Of a stretch of DNA of 10,104 nucleotides, positions 1 to 6,800 are shown piece after piece. The position numbers were made by a program, and so were the translations under genes. The notes below the pieces were generated by a model that did not search any database, had not been told where the DNA came from, and saw only the letters and a list, made by a program, of their open reading frames with translations. This DNA comes from CAZAMT01 sp964486145 (GTDB lineage Bacteria; Bacteroidota; Bacteroidia; Bacteroidales; JAAAOM01), in NCBI GenBank assembly GCA_964486145.1, contig CAZAMT010000140.1, positions 1 to 10,104 of the forward strand. The letters run 5' to 3'. Position 1 is the first letter of the stretch, and every line of letters starts with the position of its first letter.

Positions 1-26
1 TGGTCACAAATTTTAAACACATGAAA
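1..26 (+). repeat. Left copy of an inverted match shared by the window ends
   Basis: TGGTCACAAATTTTAAACA (1-19) recurs exactly, in inverted orientation, at 10060-10078. After one mismatch, both copies continue ATGAAA, the start codons of the PII gene and the giant gene. That is 25 of 26 bases. The left copy touches the window edge, so it may extend further. Confidence 0.7.
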
Positions 27-374
27 TTAATCACAGCAATCATAAGAGAAAACCAACTTGACCATGTCCGCACAGCTTTAATTGAAGCGGACATCACCAG
101 GATTACAGTAAGCCGTGTCTCCGGTCATGGTCGACAGCAAAACGTAGAAATTTACCGGGGTAAAAAGGTTATTCCCGGTCTTATTCCAAAAGTAAAACTC
201 GAAATTGCCGTTAACCAGGAATTTGTGGATATCACCATTGATACCATTATTAAGGCGGCCAAATCAAGCACTGATGGAAAAGAAGGCGTTATTGGCGATG
301 GTAAAATATTTATTACACCATTGGAAGAATGTATTCGCATCCGAACAAATGAGCGCGGTGGCAGTGCTATCTAA
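21..374 (+). CDS. glnB: P-II family nitrogen regulatory protein (GlnB/GlnK-like)
   Basis: A 117-residue PII protein, a trimeric cytoplasmic sensor of ATP/ADP and 2-oxoglutarate that usually controls the AmtB ammonium channel or nitrogen-assimilation enzymes. Visible family signatures are the N-terminal MKLITAIIR strand, GRQ at 37-39 before the T-loop, YRG at 45-47, PKVKLEI at 56-62, the ATP-loop motif IGDGKIF at 91-97 and the C-terminal IRIRTNERG. Compared with E. coli GlnB from memory (112 residues), the T-loop is one residue shorter and about six residues (SSTDGK region, 82-87) are added before the GDGK loop. The position of the uridylylated Tyr51 is Val50 here, so classical GlnD-type modification at that site is unlikely. 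The start fits the normal PII N terminus; no Shine-Dalgarno is seen in the 20 bases upstream. A partner such as amtB, if present, lies before the window. GlnB versus GlnK cannot be decided here. Confidence 0.95.
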   Translation: MKLITAIIRENQLDHVRTALIEADITRITVSRVSGHGRQQNVEIYRGKKVIPGLIPKVKLEIAVNQEFVDITIDTIIKAAKSSTDGKEGVIGDGKIFITPLEECIRIRTNERGGSAI

Positions 375-397
375 AAAGCAATAGTTTTAAACAATGT

Positions 398-431
398 ATC
401 CCGGATGTTGCTTTTCGTCCGGGATTTTTTT
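398..431 (+). terminator. Intrinsic terminator of the PII gene
   Basis: A perfect 8-bp stem (ATCCCGGA at 398-405 with TCCGGGAT at 418-425) closes a 12-base loop and runs directly into seven T residues at 425-431. It begins 23 bases after the PII stop codon. The T-run overlaps the stop codon of the convergent channel gene (430-432). Read on the minus strand, the stem is not followed by a T-run, so it should mainly stop rightward transcription. Confidence 0.9.
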
Positions 432-1701
432 AAACCTGGGGGAAACGATCAATGGCTTTTTGAATATCGTCACCGCTTGGACTTTGAAACACACGCAAAC
501 CAAACTCAGGGATAACAGCTATCAGGTGATCAAAAATATCTGACTGGATGGCTTCATATTCTGCCCAGGCCTGCTCATTGCTAAAAACATATATCTCGAG
601 TGGAATTCCCTTATCTGTGGGCTGTAAATGTCGAATTAGAAAGGTTAATTCCTGGTGTATTTTCGGATGATTTTTCAGGTAGAATTCCACGTATTTTCGA
701 AATGTTCCCAGGTTGGTTACCCTTCGGCCATTAGCAAGCATTGAAATATCAACATTATTCGCTTCATTAAACTTCCGGATCTCCTCGCGTTTCTGCTCAA
801 TGTATTCTTTGAGATAATGTATCTTCATGAATTTCTTGATCATTTCCTCATCACAAAACTGAACACTTTTCATGTCAATATTTATATGCCGTTTTATCCG
901 TCTACCTCCCGACTCCTCCATTCCCCGCCAGTTCACGAACGATTCGGTAACCAGAGCATAGGTAGGTATAGTACTGACTGTCTTGTCCCAGTTTCGAACC
1001 TTTACAGTATTCAATGTAATATCGGTAACCGGACCGTCTGCACCGCGTGAGGGCATTTCTATCCAGTCGCCCGGCTTTACCATATCATTTGCTGAAAGCT
1101 GAATACTGGCCACAAAACCCAGAATGGTATCTTTAAAAACAAGTAGCAGCACGGCTGCCATCGCTCCCAGGCCGGTTAAAAAATGACCGATTTCCTTATT
1201 AAACAGTATAGATAATATGGATAAAATGATGATGAAATATAAAAAAATCTTCACTACCTGAATGTAACCCTTAATTGGCCGACTCTCGGCAATAGGTAAC
1301 GTGTTATATATTTCATGAAGGGCATTAATAAATGCATCGGCAACTAACAATCCAATGAAAAGCATATAAATCATAATAAGCGCCTGGATTTTTGATGCAA
1401 TCTCCGGATAATTACTCAGAACAAAACCCACTGTAAGATAAATAACAAGAGCAGGTGCCAGATGCGCAAACTTTGAAAATACCTTTTTCTCAACCAGGAT
1501 ATCATCCCATTGCGCTTTGCTTCTTTTGGCGAATGTATTTATTGTTTTTAAAATGATTCGCTTTACAATAACATAAGACAGGTAAGCCATGAAAAGTAAA
1601 ATAATAACCGAAAAACCAGTATTCAAGATGGCTGCCATATCAGGAGCAATTCCCAATCCTGTAAGCCAGTCTTCAATATTAAAAAACAAATTAATATCCA
1701 T
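430..1701 (-). CDS. ybdG: YbdG-type (MscS family) mechanosensitive ion channel
   Basis: A 423-residue inner-membrane channel of the MscS superfamily, which opens under membrane tension to release solutes during hypo-osmotic shock. Hydrophobic segments lie near residues 27-47, 79-95, 105-128 and 148-167, followed by the pore helix 171-202 (LTGLGAMAAVLLLVFKD, then SIQLSANDM). The beta domain follows (GDWIEMP, GADG, NTVKVRNWD, STIPTYALV, 211-251), then a cytoplasmic domain with GGRRIKR at 265-271, GTFRKY at 332-337 and SDIFDHLIAVIPEFGLR at 387-403. These motifs and the total length match E. coli YbdG (415 residues, as recalled), which contributes to miniconductance (MscM) activity. The start is the ATG at 1699-1701; an in-frame TTG at 1726-1728 lies inside the putative -7 box and is rejected. 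The gene is convergent with the PII gene and appears monocistronic. Confidence 0.95.
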   Translation of the reverse strand: MDINLFFNIEDWLTGLGIAPDMAAILNTGFSVIILLFMAYLSYVIVKRIILKTINTFAKRSKAQWDDILVEKKVFSKFAHLAPALVIYLTVGFVLSNYPEIASKIQALIMIYMLFIGLLVADAFINALHEIYNTLPIAESRPIKGYIQVVKIFLYFIIILSILSILFNKEIGHFLTGLGAMAAVLLLVFKDTILGFVASIQLSANDMVKPGDWIEMPSRGADGPVTDITLNTVKVRNWDKTVSTIPTYALVTESFVNWRGMEESGGRRIKRHINIDMKSVQFCDEEMIKKFMKIHYLKEYIEQKREEIRKFNEANNVDISMLANGRRVTNLGTFRKYVEFYLKNHPKIHQELTFLIRHLQPTDKGIPLEIYVFSNEQAWAEYEAIQSDIFDHLIAVIPEFGLRVFQSPSGDDIQKAIDRFPQV

Positions 1702-1725
1702 ATCAAATACTATTTTTAACAGGCA

Positions 1726-1733
1726 CAAATTTA
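1726..1733 (-). promoter_or_regulatory. Putative -7 box of the channel gene promoter
   Basis: The minus strand reads TAAATTTG, a full match to the Bacteroidota -7 consensus TAnnTTTG, 24 bases upstream of the channel ATG at 1701. It would give a 5' leader of roughly 20 bases. No convincing -33 TTTG is seen at the expected distance, and the region is AT-rich, so a chance match is possible. No transcript start is known. Confidence 0.5.
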
Positions 1734-1738
1734 GAATT

Positions 1739-1768
1739 TAATTCATTGCAGTCCCGATAAATGAATTA
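1739..1768. promoter_or_regulatory. AT-rich inverted repeat upstream of the channel gene
   Basis: Perfect 9-bp arms TAATTCATT (1739-1747) and AATGAATTA (1760-1768) are separated by 12 bases, with half-sites 21 bp apart. It lies just upstream of the putative channel -7 box, roughly where the -33 region should be. It could be a binding site for a dimeric regulator, but the sequence is AT-rich and the surrounding 100 bases contain many ATTCAT/ATGAA words, so chance is a serious alternative. Confidence 0.35.
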
Positions 1769-1852
1769 TTTTTTAATTTCGTTATTATTTTCATTTCATA
1801 AATCATTTTTTCAATGAACAATTCATGGTTTTATTCACATTTTAGTCATAAA

Positions 1853-1883
1853 TGGAAGTACATATCATATCTTTGTACTTCCA
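1853..1883. promoter_or_regulatory. Operator-like dyad over the M64 peptidase promoter
   Basis: Perfect 10-bp arms TGGAAGTACA (1853-1862) and TGTACTTCCA (1874-1883) are separated by 11 bases. The half-sites are 21 bp apart, two helical turns, as expected for a dimeric DNA-binding protein. The dyad contains the putative -7 box TATCTTTG (1868-1875), so a bound protein would block RNA polymerase. If transcription starts about 7 bases past that box, most of the dyad is not transcribed, which argues against an RNA hairpin role. The regulator is not in the window. Confidence 0.6.
1868..1875 (+). promoter_or_regulatory. Putative -7 box for the M64-BON transcript
   Basis: TATCTTTG matches the Bacteroidota consensus TAnnTTTG at every fixed position. 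It lies 60 bases upstream of the peptidase ATG, giving a leader of about 55 bases. A -33 TTTG is not clear; TTTA at 1841-1844 is the nearest candidate, but its spacing is slightly long. Confidence 0.55.
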
Positions 1884-1935
1884 ATAGAATCTATCAGAGG
1901 CTTCTGACCAATAACCTAACAAAAACACATTACGA

Positions 1936-3216
1936 ATGAAACACACCATTGCAATTATCTTAAATTTTTTCGTTGTGCAGGCTGTTTTTTCTCAAAATGT
2001 AAAGTTTGATGATTACTTTGAGAGCAAGACATTGCGTCTTGATTATTATCAAAGCGGAAACAGCAATACATCATCATTTCATCTTGACAAATATAAAGAA
2101 GAACCGTTCTGGGGAGGCTCAAAAACAAATCTCATTGATACTTTTCGCTATGGAGAATTCATGCTTGAAGTTTACAGCGCTGATCAAAACAGGTTAATTT
2201 ACTCACGCGGTTATGCAACCTTGTTCAGGGAATGGCAAACTACTGAAGAGGCAATTCATATAACACGCAGCTTCCCTGAATCGGTCATCATGCCTTACCC
2301 TAAAGATTCCATCCTGATAAAAATATTATCCAGAAATATGGATTTAACATGGAGCCAGGTTTTTTCAACGGTCATTTCTCCATCTGATTATTTCATTCAA
2401 AAAGAAACAGTCCCGGATTTTCCGACTGGCAAACTCGTTGACTCCGGAGATCCCTCAACTAAACTGGATATTGTCATTCTTCCAGAAGGTTATACAAAGA
2501 AGGAAATGAAAAAATTCAGGTCGGATGCGAAAAGGTATGCAAAAGAGATGTTGCAATGGTCGCCCTTTGATAGTTTGGGTAACTTATTAAATATCTGGAT
2601 AGTAGAAGCTCCATCCATCGAATCAGGAACAGATATTCCTGCAGATACGGTATGGAAAAAAACCATTTTAAACAGTAATTTCTATACATTTAACAGTGAA
2701 AGATACCTGACAACGAGCGATTTCCACACTGTAAGGGATGTTGCTGCCTGTGTGCCCTACGACCAGATTTATATATTGGTGAATAGTAAAAAGTATGGCG
2801 GTGGCGGTATATATAATTTTTACAGTGTCTGCAGTAGCGACAACGAGCACTCAGCATTTGTATTTATGCATGAATTCGGACATGCTTTTGCTGCTCTTGG
2901 CGATGAATATTATACTTCAAGTGTTGCATACGAAGGGTTTTACAATCTTGATGTAGAGCCATACCAACCAAACCTGACAACATTGAAGGATTTTGATAGT
3001 AAGTGGAAGGATTTGCTGGATGAAAATACTCCGGTGCCAACGCCTCCGGTTGAACCATATATTCACAAGATAGGCGTTTTTGAAGGTGCAGGTTATATTG
3101 CAAAAGGAATGTACAGACCAACTTTCGACAGCTCTATGAAATCCCGGTTAATAAACGCTTTTGGACCGGTAAATGAAACAGCCATCACCCAAATGGTTCA
3201 TTTTTATGCCGAATAA
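1936..3216 (+). CDS. Exported M64-family (IgA peptidase-like) zinc metallopeptidase
   Basis: A 426-residue secreted peptidase. Residues 1-19 form a signal peptide with likely cleavage VFS|QN. Residues of about 20-155 fit the beta-rich N-terminal domain of Bacteroidota M64 proteins, and 165-426 the catalytic domain (LDIVILPEGYT at 177-187). The zinc site is HEFGH at 312-316, with His312 and His316 as ligands and Glu313 as the general base, followed by the family-typical GDEY at 322-325. YRPTFDSSMKS (393-403) near the C terminus may include a Met-turn. There is no T9SS sorting domain or lipobox, so the protein is probably periplasmic or released by another route. The family is named for a Clostridium IgA protease; the Bacteroidota members' substrates are generally unknown, so IgA cleavage should not be assumed. 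It is the first gene of a probable two-gene unit. Confidence 0.9.
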   Translation: MKHTIAIILNFFVVQAVFSQNVKFDDYFESKTLRLDYYQSGNSNTSSFHLDKYKEEPFWGGSKTNLIDTFRYGEFMLEVYSADQNRLIYSRGYATLFREWQTTEEAIHITRSFPESVIMPYPKDSILIKILSRNMDLTWSQVFSTVISPSDYFIQKETVPDFPTGKLVDSGDPSTKLDIVILPEGYTKKEMKKFRSDAKRYAKEMLQWSPFDSLGNLLNIWIVEAPSIESGTDIPADTVWKKTILNSNFYTFNSERYLTTSDFHTVRDVAACVPYDQIYILVNSKKYGGGGIYNFYSVCSSDNEHSAFVFMHEFGHAFAALGDEYYTSSVAYEGFYNLDVEPYQPNLTTLKDFDSKWKDLLDENTPVPTPPVEPYIHKIGVFEGAGYIAKGMYRPTFDSSMKSRLINAFGPVNETAITQMVHFYAE

Positions 3217-3262
3217 ACATATACCTAACACGCAAATAATTACAGAAAAAAAATTAACAATC

Positions 3263-3796
3263 ATGAAAAATTCAATTTTTATGTTGCTGGTAACAATGCT
3301 TTTATCAATACCCCTTCACAGTCAGCAAAATTCAGTATCTGATCAAGCAATAAAAAACAATGTAATGCTCGAATTACAGTTGCAGCCCGATGTTTCATCT
3401 CACCTGATTGATGTATCGGTTGATGATGGTATAGTTACTTTAAGCGGTTATACAGATAATCTGTTGGCAAGAGACAGGGCAGTAAAAACCTCCAAATCCG
3501 TGAAAGGTGTTCGTGGTGTGCTTAATCAGGTGATGGTAACAACACCGGTAAAAACCGATAACGAAAATCGAAGTGATTTTGATATTCAAAAAGATATCGA
3601 AGGTTTGCTTGCCAATGACGTCCGAATCAGCGGTGAAAACATTTCAGTTAAAGTAAATGATGGTACTGCTATTCTTACCGGTACAGTTGATACGTGGAAG
3701 GAAAAAGAAAATGCCACAAAAAATGCAATTCAGGGAGGTGCTGAAAAAGTTAAAAACAAACTGGATGTGCGAGCGAAACCAGAGTTAGAAGAATAA
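3263..3796 (+). CDS. Exported protein with two BON domains (OsmY-like architecture)
   Basis: A 177-residue protein with signal peptide 1-20 (LHS|QQ, no lipobox cysteine) and two BON domains at about 27-92 and 105-170. Each shows the family pattern: a helix starting at an Asp (DQAIKN; DFDIQKD), then a strand with Asp-Gly (SVDDGIVTLSG at 52-62; KVNDGTAILTG at 130-140), a charged helix and a final strand (VRGVLNQVMV; AEKVKNKLDV). BON domains are thought to bind membranes or partner proteins, and OsmY-like double-BON proteins are periplasmic stress or chaperone factors; the role here is inferred. The ATG at 3263 is chosen because it starts the signal peptide; an in-frame ATG at 3173, inside the peptidase gene, would put 30 hydrophilic residues before it. 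The 46-base gap to the peptidase gene, with no clear promoter, suggests one transcript. Confidence 0.9.
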   Translation: MKNSIFMLLVTMLLSIPLHSQQNSVSDQAIKNNVMLELQLQPDVSSHLIDVSVDDGIVTLSGYTDNLLARDRAVKTSKSVKGVRGVLNQVMVTTPVKTDNENRSDFDIQKDIEGLLANDVRISGENISVKVNDGTAILTGTVDTWKEKENATKNAIQGGAEKVKNKLDVRAKPELEE

Positions 3797-3798
3797 AA

Positions 3799-3833
3799 AG
3801 ACAGGCCCGATGGTATATCCAACAGACCTGTCT
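3799..3833 (-). terminator. Intrinsic terminator between convergent genes
   Basis: Seven-bp arms AGACAGG (3799-3805) and CCTGTCT (3827-3833) form a stem with a 21-base loop, which can contain a small inner TGG/CCA pairing. On the minus strand the stem is followed at once by a T-run (complement of the A residues at 3795-3799), a standard terminator for the giant gene, whose stop codon is 10 bases upstream. On the plus strand the T-run comes only after a further six bases (GGTTGA, then TTTTT), so it should stop the BON transcript less well. Confidence 0.75.
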
Positions 3834-3842
3834 GGTTGATTT

Positions 3843-6800
3843 TTATTGTTTGACGATTCGCATTATTTTTTGCTGGCCGTCACCTGTCAAAAACCGTAGT
3901 ATATAGATTCCCTGTTTTACCTCGGATCCATCCCAAACCATATGGTTTATGCCCACATCCAGTTCATTATCTTCAATGATTTCAATTGTTCTTCCCAATT
4001 CATCCAAAACCTCAATTGTTACCCGGGTTTTCCGGTCAAGATAAAAATGAACGAATACATTGTCTCTGAACGGGTTTGGATAGACAATTGCATCCAGATT
4101 TTCGGTTAAAACAGCTTTTGTTGCTGACAGAAACTCGATTAAAACATCACTTGTGAAGCTGCTAAACCCACCTGTGTTCGGATCAGTAACACTAAAACTA
4201 ACCTGATATAAACCGCTTTGGGTATATATGTTGGTTGGTGTCAGTGAGGAATTGTTTGTATTTCCGTCACCAAATTTCCATGCAAAACTACTGGGTTTAC
4301 CGGTAGCAATTCCCACAAAATCGACTGGTTTACCTGAGCTTTTCCATAAAAGAGAATCGATGACATATCCGAAACCAGCCCTTAACCCATCTGCTTGTTC
4401 GCCAACATTTATTAATTCATAATGTGCATCAACACATCCGGAAGTTGAGTTTGCAATAACCATCTGTACGATATAATATCCTGCTGATGCATATCCATGC
4501 AGAGGACTGTAATCGCCTGAAATACCTGTGCTATCTCCAAAATTCCATCTCCATTTATCCGGTTGTCCCGATGAAATATCCATAAATTTTACCGTTCGGG
4601 ATGCTGAATCAACTTCATAAATAAATTCCGCATTGCAATTTAGCGTATCTACAATGGCAACAGGTACACTTTTGCAAGTGGTATTTACAATTTCCTGATT
4701 GTTCATTATCGTTAAGCACACATCATAATAATTAGCCATTTCATATGAATGTTCCGGGTTTTCAGTTTCTGTAGAATCCCCATCTCCAAAAACCCACTTA
4801 TAGCTTAAGCCTTCACCAAAGGAGGTGCTGATAAAGCTGACTTTTCTTGTTTCATTATCTACATTCCAATAAAAATCTGCTTCACAATCTTTTCCGGGAT
4901 GACCAACAAGTATTGTTTTCTCCTGCTTATCAATGCATAACTTGTCAGCATTGGAAACAACATGCCGGACGGTATAATAACCAGGAGCCGGGAAGGCATG
5001 GATCGGATTTTCTTTTACAGATTCGTGACCATCACCAAAATACCAGTGATACTTTTTTACATCACCCATGTATTTACTCTTGAAAAATGCAATGTTGGTT
5101 GATGAATCAACATAAACCTCAAAGTCCGCATCGCATGCAACTTCACCAACCTGTATGCTGGTTTGGTAAATGTCAGAACAGGTTCCATCTATATTCGATA
5201 CGGTAAGAGTTACCGGATATTGCCCGGGGGATTTGTATTTTTTGACAGGATGAATTTCCGTGGACATAGTTTTGTCTCCGAATAACCAATAAAACCGGGT
5301 ATTACTTACTGTTGATTTATTCTTGAATCTGACAATAAGAGAATCGTGGTCTACCGTGTATTGAAACGCGGCATTGCAGTTGTTGGCGCCAACCTGAACT
5401 CGTTTCCGCGTGGTTGAAAAACATTGATTATTTGTATCTTTCACCGCCAGCTTAACGTTATAATAACCCTGTGCATCATACACATGTACGGGGTTTTGCT
5501 CATATGCTCCTGTGCCATCATCAAAATACCAGGATACCTTGTTCACATTTCCAACAGACCTATTTATGAAAGATACCATTTGATTTTCAGGATCCACATT
5601 GTACTTGAAATCTGCGATCAAATTGCAATCTCTGTCACCGGCAACAACCTCCTTGCATTTTTTACTCACCATATTGTTTGCCTCGTCTGCCACCACCAGG
5701 CAAACTTCGTATGTTCCCGCTTCCTTATAAATGTGCGCGGTTTTTATTGAATCACTTATGGTTTTTCCATCTCCGAAAGTCCAGTTTCTTGAGGTAACAT
5801 TCCCCTGCGAATTATCTTTAAAAACGACCATTTTTGAATTAAAAACAGGAAATACGTTGAAATCAGCACTTACAGGCACCAAGTTATTGTTGACATCCAT
5901 GACCGTGACCACCTCACATATAACTTCCGAACAACCGGTTTGTGCATCTCTCACATGGAGGCAAACTTCGTAATTTCCGGGATTCTCAAATGTATGCACA
6001 GGCGATTTTAATGTTGAAAAACCATTATCATCGAATGTCCAGTAATAACTGGTGAATGATCTTCCTGAGATCTCATCAAATTTATATGTGGATGTTCCGG
6101 CATCTGTAAAGTAACTCATTTCCGGCTTGCAATAAATTTCTGTTGCTGAATCTGACGAAATTTGCACGTATTTCTCCGTTTGGGCCAGGCATCGAATGGT
6201 ATCATTGATTATGCTTAGGCTTACATTGTATTCTCCTGGCTTTGCATATCTATGCGATGGTTGCATGGCCGCTTCCATGTTACCATCACCGAAATTCCAG
6301 GAAGCCTTGAAATTTCCTCCTTCCGACTTATTTATAAAATCTACAGCTCCATCATCCGTGATCACATAGGAGAAATCAGCATAACAATCTGCTTCCCCTA
6401 CCCTTATAACTTTGCAGTCGCGTGCCTGGCAATTGTTAACGGTATCAATTCCGACAACGCAGATTTTGTACTCACCCTTTTTTTCGAAGGTGTAGGTTGT
6501 TTCTTTACCGCAAACAACATTTCCATCTCCCATCATCCAGCAAGCGGAAGTTATGGTCGGACTTGCAACCAGGTTCAGATTGACTTCCAATCCTTTTATT
6601 TCAGGGACAAACGAAACATAACAAACATTTTCATCATTCGAATCAATCAGTACTTCCTTGGTTTGGGTTGCATAACAACCACCATCATCCTTGGTAGAAA
6701 GCGTAACTTTATAATACCCGCTTTTGGGAAATACATGCAAGGGATTTTGTTTTTCCGAAATCTCCCCGCTTCCAAATTCCCATGTCCAATCAGTAACAGA

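Noticed and set aside
817..1050. Plus-strand open frame of 77 codons inside the channel gene
   Set aside because: It is antisense to conserved YbdG sequence and its translation has no recognisable features.
1936..3216. Functional label of IgA protease for the M64 enzyme
   Set aside because: The family name comes from a clostridial enzyme; the sequence supports a zinc peptidase but gives no evidence for immunoglobulin as substrate.
3173..3262. Longer start for the BON gene at ATG 3173, overlapping the peptidase gene
   Set aside because: It adds 30 hydrophilic residues before a good signal peptide; the ATG at 3263 gives a normal exported protein.
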